Source of the DNA: Rubrivivax sp.
GTDB lineage: Bacteria > Pseudomonadota > Gammaproteobacteria > Burkholderiales > Burkholderiaceae_C
NCBI GenBank assembly: GCA_016789865.1
Contig: JAEUPC010000034.1
Span: forward strand, 1 to 58,981
Direction of reading: 5' to 3'
DNA length: 58,981 nt
The notes beneath the pieces are model-generated. The model saw only the letters and a program-made list of their open reading frames with translations. It was not told the DNA's origin and did no database searches. Both the position numbers and the translations under genes were made by a program. Positions 37,189 to 46,326 of the stretch are shown in pieces (the stretch's first letter is position 1; each line of letters opens with the position of its first letter).

Positions 37189-38303
37189 TCGAGGCGCGCT
37201 TCGAGCACCGGTTCGCCCAGGGCGCGGCGCCCGGCAATGCCGCGCCGGGCACCCCAGGCTTCTCGCTCGACGTCGACCTGCGGCTGCCGGCGCGCGGCGT
37301 GAGCGTGCTGTTCGGCCCTTCGGGCTGCGGCAAGACCACGCTGCTGCGCTGCCTGGCCGGGTTGCAGCGGGCCGGCCGCGGGCGCCTGGTGGTCGATGGC
37401 GAGGTCTGGCAGGACGACCACCGCTTCGTGCCCGTGCACCGGCGCGCCATCGGCATGGTGTTCCAGGAAACGAGCCTGTTCCCGCACCTCACCGTGCAGG
37501 GCAATCTCGACTACGGCCTGCGGCGCGCCGGGGCCGCGGCCGGCGCGGCGGGGCGCACCGCGCTGGAGCAGGCGATCGCGCTGATGGGCATCGCGCCGCT
37601 GCTGCCGCGCCGGCCCGAGGCGCTTTCCGGCGGCGAGCGCCAGCGCGTGGCCATCGCGCGGGCACTCGCGCTCGGCCCGCGCCTGCTGTTGATGGACGAG
37701 CCGCTGGCCGCGCTGGACGCGCGGCGCAAGCAGGAGATCGTGCCGTTCCTCGACCGCCTGCATCGCGAGCTGACGACCCCGGTGGTGTACGTGACGCACG
37801 CCATCGGCGAGGTGATGCGCCTGGCCGACCACGTGGTGGCGCTGGACGCCGGCCGTGCCACCGCCGCCGGGCCGCTGTTCGAGATGGTCGCGCGGCTGGA
37901 CGTGCCGCAGCTGGCCCAGGACGAGGCGGCCGGTGTGGTGCTGCCCTGCACGGTGGTCGAACGCGACGGCGCGTTTCACCTCTCGCGCATGGCCTTCGAC
38001 GGCGGCGCACTGTGGACCCGCGACCTGGGCCACGCCGTGGGTGACGCGGTGCGTGTGCAGGTGCTGGCGCGCGACGTGAGCCTGGCGCTGCACGAGCCCC
38101 AGGCCACCAGCATCGCCAACCAGTGGCCGGGCCGACTGCAGGCGCTGGCCGACGATGTGCACCCGGCCAACCGCCTGGCCCTGGTGCGCGTGGGTGGGGT
38201 GCTGGTGATGAGCCGCCTTACGCACCGTTCGGCCACCCGGCTGGCCTTGCAGCCGGGCATGCCCGTGTGGGTGCAGGTGAAGGCGGTGGCAGTGGTGGGC
38301 TGA
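37185..38303 (+). CDS. modC: Molybdate ABC transporter ATP-binding protein
   Basis: This ATPase of the molybdate importer has 372 residues. Walker A is FGPSGCGKTT, the ABC signature is LSGGERQRVAIARAL and Walker B is LLLMDEPLAALDARRK. The C-terminal quarter (about 295-372) is the TOBE/MOP regulatory domain that in ModC binds oxyanion and can inhibit transport. The ATG overlaps the modB stop. It converges on the beta-CASP gene with 27 bp between stops. Confidence 0.96.
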   Translation: MIEARFEHRFAQGAAPGNAAPGTPGFSLDVDLRLPARGVSVLFGPSGCGKTTLLRCLAGLQRAGRGRLVVDGEVWQDDHRFVPVHRRAIGMVFQETSLFPHLTVQGNLDYGLRRAGAAAGAAGRTALEQAIALMGIAPLLPRRPEALSGGERQRVAIARALALGPRLLLMDEPLAALDARRKQEIVPFLDRLHRELTTPVVYVTHAIGEVMRLADHVVALDAGRATAAGPLFEMVARLDVPQLAQDEAAGVVLPCTVVERDGAFHLSRMAFDGGALWTRDLGHAVGDAVRVQVLARDVSLALHEPQATSIANQWPGRLQALADDVHPANRLALVRVGGVLVMSRLTHRSATRLALQPGMPVWVQVKAVAVVG

Positions 38304-38330
38304 AGGCCTGCGAAGCGCTGACGCCGGCCG

Positions 38331-39728
38331 CTACAGCGCGACGGTCTCGCCCTGCTGCGGCACGCGCACCTGGCGCCAGCCCAGTTCATGCTCGATGGCC
38401 TGGCGCAATGTGTCGGCGGCCTCGGGCTCACCGTGCACGACGTAGGTGCGCTGCGGGGCCTCGCCGCGCAGGCCGCGCAGCCATTGCAGCAGCTCCGGGC
38501 GGTCGGCGTGCGCCGAGAAGCCGCGCAGGTGGTGCACCGCGGCGCGCACCGGCACGGACTCGCCGTGGATCCTGGTTTCCCGCTCGCCGGCCACCAGCCG
38601 CGCGCCGCGGCTGCCGCCGACCTGGAAGCCGGCGAAGACGATGGAGTTGCGCTCGTCGGGCGCCAGCGCCTTCAGGTGGTGCAGCACGCGCCCGCCGGTA
38701 GCCATGCCGCTGGCCGAGATGATGACGCGCGGAAAGCGTGCGACCGTCAGGCGCATCGAGGCGGCGGCGTCGGCGACGATGCGCACGCCGTCCATCAGCG
38801 TGGTCACCTCGCGCGGTTTCACGCGCAACAGCTTGCCATGCTGTCGGTACAGCGTGGTGGCCTCGATGGCCATCGGGCTGTCCAGGAAGATCGGCAGCTC
38901 CCTGGCGATGCGGCCGGCGGCGCGCAGGCGTTGCAGCACCAGCAGCAGGGCCTGCGCGCGGCCGACGGCGAACGCCGGCAGGACCACGCTGCCCCCGCGT
39001 GCCGCCGCATCGGTGACGATGGCGGCCAGGCGCGCCGCGCTGTCTTCGAGCACATGCTCGCGGTTGCCGTAGGTCGACTCCACCAGCACCACGTCGGCCG
39101 ACTCGGGCGGCTGCGGCGGCGGCATGAGCAGGTCGTCGCTGCGCCCGACGTCGCCGGAGAACAGCACGCGCATGCCGCGGTGTTCGAGCCGCACGGCACA
39201 GGCACCCAGCAGATGGCCCACCGGCGTGAGGTGGATGCGGCTGGCGCCGATCTTCAGCTCGCGCCCCGGCGGCAGCGGCACGAACTGCGTGATGGCGCGT
39301 CGCGCGTCGGCCTTGGTGTACAGCGGCAGCGCCTTGGCATGCTTGGAGTAGCCCAGGCGGTTGGCGCGCCGCGCGTCCTCTTCCTGCAGGTGCGCGCTGT
39401 CCAGCAGCAACACCGCGGCCAGGTCGCAGGTGGCAGGGCTGGCGTGGATCGGCCCGCGGAAGCCGTGCTTCACCAGCGCGGGCAGCCAGCCGCTGTGGTC
39501 GACGTGCGCATGGCTGAGCACCACGGCGTCCAGGCCACGCAGCGCCTCGGGGAACAGCCAGTTGCGTTCGCGCTGCTGCTTGAAGCCCTGGAACAGACCG
39601 CAGTCCAGCAGGATCTGCCGCTCGCCGGTGTCGACCAGGTGCCGGCTGCCGGTGACGCCATCGACGGCGCCCAGGAAGGTGAGCTTCATTTGTGGCGTAG
39701 GCGCTGGGTGCGAGGAACGTTCGGTCAT
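38331..39728 (-). CDS. Metallo-beta-lactamase/beta-CASP RNase-like hydrolase
   Basis: This 465-residue two-metal hydrolase of the MBL-fold with a beta-CASP insertion is the family of RNase J/CPSF-73-like nucleases and bacterial YkqC-type proteins. The MBL motif is LSHAHVDHSGWLPALV near residues 70-85, the insertion runs about residues 210-400, and the C-terminal motif is RGFSAHADRPELLQWLRGL with the conserved His. It probably processes RNA. The start ATG overlaps the stop of the upstream cation-efflux gene (ATGA), so the two are co-expressed. Confidence 0.93.
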   Translation of the reverse strand: MTERSSHPAPTPQMKLTFLGAVDGVTGSRHLVDTGERQILLDCGLFQGFKQQRERNWLFPEALRGLDAVVLSHAHVDHSGWLPALVKHGFRGPIHASPATCDLAAVLLLDSAHLQEEDARRANRLGYSKHAKALPLYTKADARRAITQFVPLPPGRELKIGASRIHLTPVGHLLGACAVRLEHRGMRVLFSGDVGRSDDLLMPPPQPPESADVVLVESTYGNREHVLEDSAARLAAIVTDAAARGGSVVLPAFAVGRAQALLLVLQRLRAAGRIARELPIFLDSPMAIEATTLYRQHGKLLRVKPREVTTLMDGVRIVADAAASMRLTVARFPRVIISASGMATGGRVLHHLKALAPDERNSIVFAGFQVGGSRGARLVAGERETRIHGESVPVRAAVHHLRGFSAHADRPELLQWLRGLRGEAPQRTYVVHGEPEAADTLRQAIEHELGWRQVRVPQQGETVAL

Positions 39729-40873
39729 CGCGTCACCACCTCGATCGTGACCTCGGCCAGTTGCGGCCAGCGCGCGAGGTAGCGGCGCACCCGCGCGGCG
39801 CTGAGCCCGGGGTCGCGGCTGGCCAGGCGCACGGTGCCGGTCCAGCGGCTGCGCTCGGTGCGCCACAGCCGCAGGTGAAGCACCTCCGCACGGCCAGCCC
39901 ACGGTGCCTCGTCGTCGAGGCCGCGGCGCACCTCGCCGACGAGCGGGTCGTCCATCTCGCGGTCCAGCAGCACGCGGCCGGTGTCACCCACGAGCAGCAC
40001 GCCCCAGCGCGCGACCATCGCCGCACCGACCAGGCCGATCAGTGGATCGAGCGCGCGCCAGCCCAGCCACAGCCCGGCGGCCAGCGCCACGATGGCCAGC
40101 GCCGAGGTGGCCGCATCGGCCAGCACATGCAGGTAGGCCGAGCGCAGGTTGAGGTCGGCATGGCGGGGGTGTGCGTGGCTCGCGCCATTCGTGCCATTCG
40201 CGCCACTCGCGCCACTCGCGCCACTCGCGCCACTCGCGCCACTCGCGCCATGAGCGAGGTCATGGTGATGGCCCTCACCATGGGCCTGTCCGTGCCGATG
40301 GTCGTGGCCCGGCACCCGGCCGTGCCGATGGCCGGCACTCCGTGCGTGGCTGTGGCCGTGGCCATCTCCCGCGCCGGAATGTTGATGCCCGGACCCCGGC
40401 GGCCCATGCTCGTGCGGCCCGAGCAGCCAGGCGCACACGAGGTTCACTGCCAGGCCGAGCGCGGCGACGGCGATCGCCTCCTCGTAGCGGATCGGCTGCG
40501 GGCTGATCAGCCGTTCGACCGACGCTGCGACGATGCTCACTGCCGCGGCCAGCAGTGCGATGGCGCTGGCGAACGCGGCCAGCACCTCCACCTTCCACGG
40601 CCCGAACGCGAAGCGCGGGTCGGCGCGCCAGCGCCGCGCCAGCGCGTAGGCCACGGCTGCCAGGCCGATGGCCGCGGCATGCGTGCCCATGTGCCAGCCG
40701 TCGGCCAGCAGCGCCATCGAGTTGAACCACCAGCCGGTGGCCACTTCCACCACCATCGTGGCGGCGGTGATGCCGGCCACCAGCCGCGTGCGCCGTTCGG
40801 CGAAGTGGGGCTCGTGCGTCGCGGCCCGGGAAACCTCGGTGGTCTCGGCAAGCTCGGCGGTCGGTGCGGGCAT
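39725..40873 (-). CDS. dmeF: Cation diffusion facilitator, DmeF-like (Co/Ni efflux)
   Basis: This inner-membrane antiporter of 382 residues exports divalent metal from the cytosol. It has the DmeF-type opening LLADGWHMGTHAAAIG in helix 2 with the metal Asp and His, and the matching helix 5 site LHVLADAATSALAIV. A His-rich cytosolic loop lies between them (GHGHSHARSAGHRHGRVPG and more, about residues 160-245), followed by Gly-Ala-Ser repeats from a 9-bp tandem repeat. Members with this architecture export cobalt and nickel. ATG at 40873 begins MPAPTAEL. It follows after a 164-bp gap the serine-hydrolase gene and overlaps the beta-CASP gene. Confidence 0.88.
   Translation of the reverse strand: MPAPTAELAETTEVSRAATHEPHFAERRTRLVAGITAATMVVEVATGWWFNSMALLADGWHMGTHAAAIGLAAVAYALARRWRADPRFAFGPWKVEVLAAFASAIALLAAAVSIVAASVERLISPQPIRYEEAIAVAALGLAVNLVCAWLLGPHEHGPPGSGHQHSGAGDGHGHSHARSAGHRHGRVPGHDHRHGQAHGEGHHHDLAHGASGASGASGASGASGANGTNGASHAHPRHADLNLRSAYLHVLADAATSALAIVALAAGLWLGWRALDPLIGLVGAAMVARWGVLLVGDTGRVLLDREMDDPLVGEVRRGLDDEAPWAGRAEVLHLRLWRTERSRWTGTVRLASRDPGLSAARVRRYLARWPQLAEVTIEVVTR
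40180..40250. repeat. 9-bp tandem repeat in the DmeF-like gene
   Basis: About five perfect copies of GCCACTCGC, plus decayed flanking copies, encode the GAS/GAN repeats of the His-rich loop region on the minus strand. The unit is a multiple of three. Confidence 0.9.
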
Positions 40874-41037
40874 CTTGGCGAAAGCGTGTCGGTGGGTTTC
40901 GTGGGCCCGGCGGCGCCAGGCCCCGCAGGGCCGCAGCGCGGCCGCCGCAGTGCCGATGCACGGCCGGCGCGCGCGGCGCCGGTTGGACGTGGCCGCGCTG
41001 GGGAGTATGCCGGCGCCCGGGCGCGTGCCCGCGCCGC

Positions 41038-42552
41038 TCAGCGCAGCCAGTCGACCGCGGCCGTGATGAGCGCGAAGGTCTCCGCCTCGGCCTGCGCGTC
41101 CTGGCGTTGCAGCCAGGCGCCCCAGACGACCGCCACCACGTCCTCGGCCGGGTTCAGGTACAGGAACTGCCCGTGCAGCCCCTTGCCGGTGAAGGCCACA
41201 CCGGTGCCCAGGCTCCACCACTGATAGCCGTAGCCTGCGAAGGCGGTGGGCGAAGGGTCGGGCCAGCCGGCCAGGTTGCGCCAGCCGGCGGGCAGCACCC
41301 GCTGGCTGCCGATCACGCCGTCGCGCAGCACGACGAGGCCGAAGCGGCCGTAGTCGCGCAGCGTGGCGCTGAGCACGCCACCGGCCATCTCCTGGCCGTT
41401 GGGTGCCTCGATCATCCAGTACGCGGCCGACTCCATGCCCGCGCGCGACCAGATGCGCGCCGAGAGGTAGTCGCTCAGCGTGGCCCCGGTGACGGCGGTG
41501 ACGATGGCGCCCAGCACGAAGGTCTCGCCGGTGCTGTAGTTGAAGCGCGTGCCGGGGGCGGCCGCGCGCGGCCGTGTGCGCATGAAGTCGAGCACGGCGC
41601 CGGCCGGACCGGCCAGCGCCGCCTGGCTGAAGCGCACGATGTCGGAGGCGGCGTCGCCGTACTCCTCGTTCCACTGCACGCCGGAGGCCATGCGCAGCAG
41701 CTCGCGCACCGTGGCGCCCTCGTAGCCGCCGCCGCGCAGCGCGGGCACAATGGTCTCGCAGCGCCGGTCCAGGCTGTCCAGGCTGCCGTCGTGCAGCGCG
41801 GCGCCCACCAGCGTGGACGTGAAGGACTTGGCCACCGAGAACGACACCCAGCGCGAAGTCTCGGTGTTGCCCATGCCGTAGCGCTCCAGCGCGACGGCGC
41901 CGTTCTTCAGCACCAGCAGGCCGCTCACGCGGCGCCGGCTCATGAGTTCCTCGGGCGTGCGGCTGGCGCCTTCGAAGGAGTAGCGAAACCCGCTCATCGA
42001 GCGCGCGTGCGGCGGCAGCGCGGTCACGCCCGTGCCCCGTGCGATGTTGCGCGTCGCGTACAGCCGATCGACGTTGCGGAAGGTGGCGGCCTGGTTCTCT
42101 GGCGTGAAGCTCGCCAAGCTGGAGGCGATCTGCTCCGGTGGTGGTGGCGGTGGTGGCGGTGGTGGAGGTGGTGGAGGCGCTGGAGAGGGCGGCGGCGGAG
42201 AAGGTGGTGGTGGCGGAGAAGGTGGTGGCGGAGAAGGTGGTGGCGGAGAAGGTGGTGGTGGAGAAGGTGGTGGTGGTGGTGGTGGTGCTGGGGGAGAAGG
42301 CGGAGACGGCGCTGGCGGCGTGGGTGCAGGGGGAGCCGGTGCCGGTGTCGGACCAGGCGTCGGGCTGGGCGCCGGCCCCGGGGGCGAGCCGGGTGGAGGG
42401 GGGGCGGGCTCTGGCGCCGGCGCGCCGGCCTGGCCCGCGCCGCCGCCGCCACCGCACGCCGCGCCGCACAGCACCAGGCTCGCTGCGGCAGCCCACTGCA
42501 GGGCGCGGCGGCGCGCCGGGGGCAGGGCGTCGGGAGGTTCGGCGGCAACCAT
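41038..42552 (-). CDS. Beta-lactamase-family serine hydrolase, lipoprotein with polyproline linker
   Basis: This secreted serine hydrolase of the beta-lactamase/6-aminohexanoate-dimer hydrolase (EstB-like) fold has 504 residues. The catalytic motif is Ser239-Val-Ala-Lys242 (SFSVAKSFTS), followed by a Tyr motif in NYSTGETF. The N-terminus has a lipobox-like region (AAASLVLCGAAC near residues 22-33) after an Arg-rich start, suggesting a membrane-anchored lipoprotein. A Pro-rich linker of about 95 residues (45-139, PPPPSPPPPS units) separates this from the catalytic domain. The linker is encoded by a G-rich tandem repeat. The substrate may be an amide or ester; it is not shown. Confidence 0.88.
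   Translation of the reverse strand: MVAAEPPDALPPARRRALQWAAAASLVLCGAACGGGGGAGQAGAPAPEPAPPPPGSPPGPAPSPTPGPTPAPAPPAPTPPAPSPPSPPAPPPPPPPSPPPPSPPPPSPPPPSPPPPPSPPPPSPAPPPPPPPPPPPPPPEQIASSLASFTPENQAATFRNVDRLYATRNIARGTGVTALPPHARSMSGFRYSFEGASRTPEELMSRRRVSGLLVLKNGAVALERYGMGNTETSRWVSFSVAKSFTSTLVGAALHDGSLDSLDRRCETIVPALRGGGYEGATVRELLRMASGVQWNEEYGDAASDIVRFSQAALAGPAGAVLDFMRTRPRAAAPGTRFNYSTGETFVLGAIVTAVTGATLSDYLSARIWSRAGMESAAYWMIEAPNGQEMAGGVLSATLRDYGRFGLVVLRDGVIGSQRVLPAGWRNLAGWPDPSPTAFAGYGYQWWSLGTGVAFTGKGLHGQFLYLNPAEDVVAVVWGAWLQRQDAQAEAETFALITAAVDWLR
42134..42295. repeat. G-rich tandem repeat encoding the polyproline linker
   Basis: Plus-strand units such as GGTGGTGGCGG and GGTGGCGGAGAA repeat through this stretch and read as PPPSPPPP units on the minus strand within the serine-hydrolase gene. 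The repeat expands without breaking the frame. Confidence 0.85.
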
Positions 42553-42654
42553 GCAGCCAGCCTACGCCAACGCAGCCGGCCCGGGTGCGCCTCGCACGCC
42601 CCGGTTACCGCTGCGAGTGCATCGAGCTGTAACGCCGCCGGGCTTGGGCGGCGT

Positions 42655-43296
42655 TCAATCCGCTGCCAGGTCCTGCAGTTGGGCCGACGACAACACACGC
42701 ATGCCGGGCCGCCCCTCGGCCACTGCACGCAGCAGCGCGCACGCCACGCGCGCGGCTTCGATCGGCCGCCACGCCTTCGGAATGAAGCCGGCGATCGGCC
42801 GCGTGAGCGCGATCGCCAGCGCCTCGCCTACGCGCCCGGGCTGGCCAAGCGAGCCGCGGTCGCCCACCAGCAGCGACGGCCGCGCGACCACGACGCTGGC
42901 GAAGCCCACGGCGGCCACGGCAGCCTCCATCTCGCCCTTGACGCGGCTGTAGAAGTTGGCCGAGGCCGCGTCGGCGCCCAGCGCCGAGACGACGCCCAAG
43001 CGCTTCACGCCGGCATCGCGGCAGGCCCGGGCGAAAGACAGCACGGCATCGAAGTCGACGGCGCGGAACGCCGCCGGCGAGCCGGCCGCCTTGATCGTCG
43101 TGCCCAGGCAGCAGTAGGCCTCTTCGGCCTGTGGCAAGGGTGGCAGTGCGGCGAAGTCGACCACGTGCACGCTGTGCTGCGCGCCGACCTCGGCCGGTGT
43201 CTTGCGCACCAGCAGGTGCAGGCGGCCGCGGCCATGCCACTGGCGTGCCACTTCGCGTCCGATGAGGCCGGTGGCACCGGCGAGCAAGGCGGTCAT
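42655..43296 (-). CDS. NAD(P)-binding Rossmann oxidoreductase (atypical SDR)
   Basis: This 213-residue protein of the atypical short-chain dehydrogenase type has the N-terminal glycine motif ALLAGATGLIGREVAR. The VSALGADAASANFYSRVKGE segment holds a YxxxK motif at the position of the catalytic Tyr and Lys. RPSLLVGDRGSLGQPGR follows. It is most like the small NAD(P)H-binding proteins (Htatip2/YwnB group). Its substrate cannot be inferred; it stands alone between the serine hydrolase and the ATPase gene, which reads away from it. Confidence 0.85.
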   Translation of the reverse strand: MTALLAGATGLIGREVARQWHGRGRLHLLVRKTPAEVGAQHSVHVVDFAALPPLPQAEEAYCCLGTTIKAAGSPAAFRAVDFDAVLSFARACRDAGVKRLGVVSALGADAASANFYSRVKGEMEAAVAAVGFASVVVARPSLLVGDRGSLGQPGRVGEALAIALTRPIAGFIPKAWRPIEAARVACALLRAVAEGRPGMRVLSSAQLQDLAAD

Positions 43297-43488
43297 GGCG
43301 GGTTCCCATCGATGGGCGGAGCTGCAGCGTACCCCATCCCATCGACGCGCAACTGCGTGAGCGCCGAGCCGCGAGTCCCCACGAAAGGTGGGGCCACCGA
43401 CGGCATCCGACAGGCCCGATTTCCGCGTGCTCCGACATCGTGTTCCCCTCGGCGAAATGCAGTGAGTCTCCGCCGGCCGGCTCGCACA

Positions 43489-43502
43489 TTGACCGCCCTC
43501 AA
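43489..43502. promoter_or_regulatory. FNR/Anr-like palindrome upstream of the P-type ATPase
   Basis: TTGACCGCCCTCAA matches the FNR/Anr core TTGA-N6-TCAA, with the inner T/A of the full TTGAT-N4-ATCAA replaced. It is centred about 67 bp before the ATPase ATG, a position compatible with activation. The block behind it (ATPase, universal stress protein, Kef, flavocytochrome) fits oxygen-limitation control. Confidence 0.5.
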
Positions 43503-43562
43503 GTCCAGTGTTGACGTGCTGCGGACCATCGGTGCCAGACCATCACCCACCACACACACACG

Positions 43563-46298
43563 ATGAGCATGTCGGCGAACCCGCTGTCTTCGAGTGGAAG
43601 CGCGCCGCTTGGCACTGCTGCGTGCGCGCCGTGGCATGCCTGCGGGTGCGAAGCGGCCCTCGAGCGACTTGCGTCACAGCCTCGTGGCCTGGGCGCCGCC
43701 GAGGCCGCCAAGCGGCTGGCGCGCCACGGCCGCAACGAGCTGCCGCCACCGGCGCGGCGGCCAGCCTGGCTGCGCTTTGCGCTGCAGTTCCACAACCTGT
43801 TGATCTACGTGCTGCTGGTCTCGGGCGCCGTGACGCTCGTGCTGCAGCACTGGGTGGACGCGGGCGTGATCTTCGGTGTGGTGGTCATCAACGCCATCGT
43901 CGGCTTCGTGCAGGAGGGCAAGGCCGAGCGCGCGCTCGAAGCGGTGCGCGCCATGCTGGCCCGCCACGCGATCGTGTTGCGCGACGGCGAGCGCGTGCAG
44001 ATCGACGCCGCCGAGCTGGTGCCCGGCGACATCGTGCTGCTCGCCTCGGGCGACCGCGTGCCCGCCGACCTGCGCCTGGTGCGCGTGAAGAGCCTGCGCA
44101 TCGACGAGGCCGCGCTCACCGGCGAATCGGCGCCGGTGGACAAGGGCGATGGGCCGGTAGCCGCCGAGGCCGTGCTCGGCGACCGCACCTCGATGGCCTA
44201 CCTGGGCACCGTGGTCACCTACGGCCAGGCGAGCGCCGTGGTGGTGGAAACCGGGCGCGCCACCGAACTCGGCCGCATCGGCGCGCTGGTGGAAGGCGCC
44301 CAGACGCTGGCGACGCCGCTGACGCGGCGGCTGGACCAGTTTGCGCGCCAGGCCACCGTCTTCATCGTCATCGGCTCGGCGCTCACCTTCCTCTTCGGCT
44401 GGTGGGTGCATGACTTCCCGGCCGTGGAGATCTTTCTCGCCGTCGTCGGGCTGGCGGTGGCGGCCATTCCCGAGGGCCTGCCGGCGGTGGTGACGGTGAC
44501 GCTGGCCATCGGCACGCAGCGCATGGCCAAACGCCACGCCATCGTGCGCCGGCTGCCAGCGGTGGAAACGCTCGGCTCGGTGACCGCGATCTGCACCGAC
44601 AAGACCGGCACGCTGACGAAGAACGAGATGACGCTGGTGAGCGCGCTGCTGCCGCAGCGAACGCTCGATGTGAGCGGCGTGGGCTATGTGCCCGAAGGCG
44701 GCTTCGGCGAGCGTGGTGAACCGGTGGCTGCGGCCGGCGCCACGGACCTCGCCGCCTTCGCGCGTTGCGCGCTGCTGTGCAACGACGCCGCGCTGCACCG
44801 CGACGAGGGCGGCCAATGGCAGCTGGCCGGCGACCCCACCGAAGGCGCGCTGCTCACGCTGGCGCTGAAGGCGGGGCTCGACCCGGCGGCCGAGCGCGCC
44901 GAACACCCACGCGTGGACGAGATCCCGTTCGAGTCCGAGCACCGCTACATGGCCACGCTGCACCACGACCATGCCGGGCATGCCACGGTGTACCTGAAAG
45001 GGGCGCCCGAACGGGTGCTCGATCTGTGCCGCGTGCTGCCCGACGGCAGCGCCATCGATCGTGGCGCCTGGCATGCCGCGGTCGAGCGTGCCGCGCGCGC
45101 CGGCCAGCGGGTGCTGGCGCTGGCGTACCGCGAGCTGCCTGCCGGCACCGCGGCGCTGCAGCAAGCGGACATCGACGCGGGCTTCACGCTGCTGGGTCTG
45201 GCCGGCTTGATCGACCCGCCGCGGCCCGAGGCCATCGAGGCGGTGGCGCGCTGCAAGAGCGCCGGCATCGACGTGAAGATGGTCACCGGCGACCACGTGG
45301 CCACCGCGGCGGCCATCGGCCACCAACTCGGCCTCGTGCACCGCGAACCCCTGGAGGGATTGGAGATCGAGACGCTGGACGACGCGACGCTGGCCGGGCG
45401 CGTGCTGCGCACCGGCATCATCGCGCGCGCCAGCCCCGAGCACAAGCTGCGGCTGGTGGCCGCGCTGCGCGCGCGCGGCCACGTGGTGGCGATGACCGGC
45501 GACGGCGTCAACGACGCGCCGGCGCTGAAGAGCGCCGACATCGGCGTGGCGATGGGCGGCAAGGGCACCGACGCGGCACGCGAGGCCGCCGACATCGTGC
45601 TCACCGACGACAACTTCGCCTCCATCGCCGCCGCGGTGGGCGAAGGCCGCACGATCTTCGACAACATCAAGAAGGCGCTGGTCTTCATCCTGCCCACCAA
45701 CGGCGGCGAGGCCGGCGTCATCCTGCTGGCGGTGTTCCTGGGGCTGGCGCTGCCGGTGACGGCGGCGCAGATCCTGTGGATCAACATGGTCACCGCGGTG
45801 ACGCTGGCGATCGCGCTGGCCTTCGAGCCGCCCGAGCCCGGCGGCATGGCACGGCCGCCGCGGCCGCCGGCCGAGCCGCTGCTGACGCCGCTGCTGCTCA
45901 CGCGTGTGGCCTACGTCAGCCTGCTGATGGTGGCGATGACGTTCGCCGTCTTCCACTGGCAGCTGGCGCGCGGCCTGCCGCTGGAGGCCGCGCGCACGGC
46001 GGCGGTGAACATGCTGGTGCTGGGTGAGCTCACGTACCTGTTCAACTCGCGGCACTTCGTGGCCAGTTCGCTGGAGCGCGACACCCTCACCGCGAACAAG
46101 GTGGCGTTCTGGATGGCCGTGCTGCTGCTGGCGATGCAGGTAGCCTTCACGCATGTGCCGCTGATGCAGGCCTTGTTCAAGACCGTGGCGCTCGATGCCG
46201 CGGCCTGGGGCGTGGTGGCGGCGCTCTCGCTCGTGAAGTTCGGCTTGGTCGAGGCCGAGAAGGCGTTGCTGCGGCGGCTGGGCGTGCAGCGGATCTGA
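43563..46298 (+). CDS. Cation-transporting P-type ATPase (P2-type, Ca/Mg-like)
   Basis: This inner-membrane cation pump of 911 residues has all catalytic marks. The phosphorylated Asp346 is in [16 protein letters not shown] lies at 186-189, PEGLP at 303-307 in helix 4, KGAPE near 479 for nucleotide binding and GDGVND at 646-651. The PEGLP form in helix 4 places it with P2-type pumps for Ca2+ or other divalent or monovalent ions; the ion cannot be fixed by these motifs. The N-terminus has an extra Cys- and His-containing stretch ([13 protein letters not shown]). It probably forms one operon with the USP and Kef genes, with 28-nt gaps. Confidence 0.94.
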   Translation: MSMSANPLSSSGSAPLGTAACAPWHACGCEAALERLASQPRGLGAAEAAKRLARHGRNELPPPARRPAWLRFALQFHNLLIYVLLVSGAVTLVLQHWVDAGVIFGVVVINAIVGFVQEGKAERALEAVRAMLARHAIVLRDGERVQIDAAELVPGDIVLLASGDRVPADLRLVRVKSLRIDEAALTGESAPVDKGDGPVAAEAVLGDRTSMAYLGTVVTYGQASAVVVETGRATELGRIGALVEGAQTLATPLTRRLDQFARQATVFIVIGSALTFLFGWWVHDFPAVEIFLAVVGLAVAAIPEGLPAVVTVTLAIGTQRMAKRHAIVRRLPAVETLGSVTAICTDKTGTLTKNEMTLVSALLPQRTLDVSGVGYVPEGGFGERGEPVAAAGATDLAAFARCALLCNDAALHRDEGGQWQLAGDPTEGALLTLALKAGLDPAAERAEHPRVDEIPFESEHRYMATLHHDHAGHATVYLKGAPERVLDLCRVLPDGSAIDRGAWHAAVERAARAGQRVLALAYRELPAGTAALQQADIDAGFTLLGLAGLIDPPRPEAIEAVARCKSAGIDVKMVTGDHVATAAAIGHQLGLVHREPLEGLEIETLDDATLAGRVLRTGIIARASPEHKLRLVAALRARGHVVAMTGDGVNDAPALKSADIGVAMGGKGTDAAREAADIVLTDDNFASIAAAVGEGRTIFDNIKKALVFILPTNGGEAGVILLAVFLGLALPVTAAQILWINMVTAVTLAIALAFEPPEPGGMARPPRPPAEPLLTPLLLTRVAYVSLLMVAMTFAVFHWQLARGLPLEAARTAAVNMLVLGELTYLFNSRHFVASSLERDTLTANKVAFWMAVLLLAMQVAFTHVPLMQALFKTVALDAAAWGVVAALSLVKFGLVEAEKALLRRLGVQRI

Positions 46299-46326
46299 AC
46301 CCCCTGTGACCCTGGAGGCGATGACC

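Noticed and set aside
40180-40250. Short direct repeats as iterons or an origin
   Set aside because: They are in-frame 9-bp repeats inside a transporter gene, encoding Gly-Ala-Ser units.
43377-43393. Hairpin CCCCAC-GAAAG-GTGGGG as a terminator for the oxidoreductase or ATPase gene
   Set aside because: It lies upstream of both divergent starts and lacks a T-run; its role is not clear, so it was not listed as a terminator.
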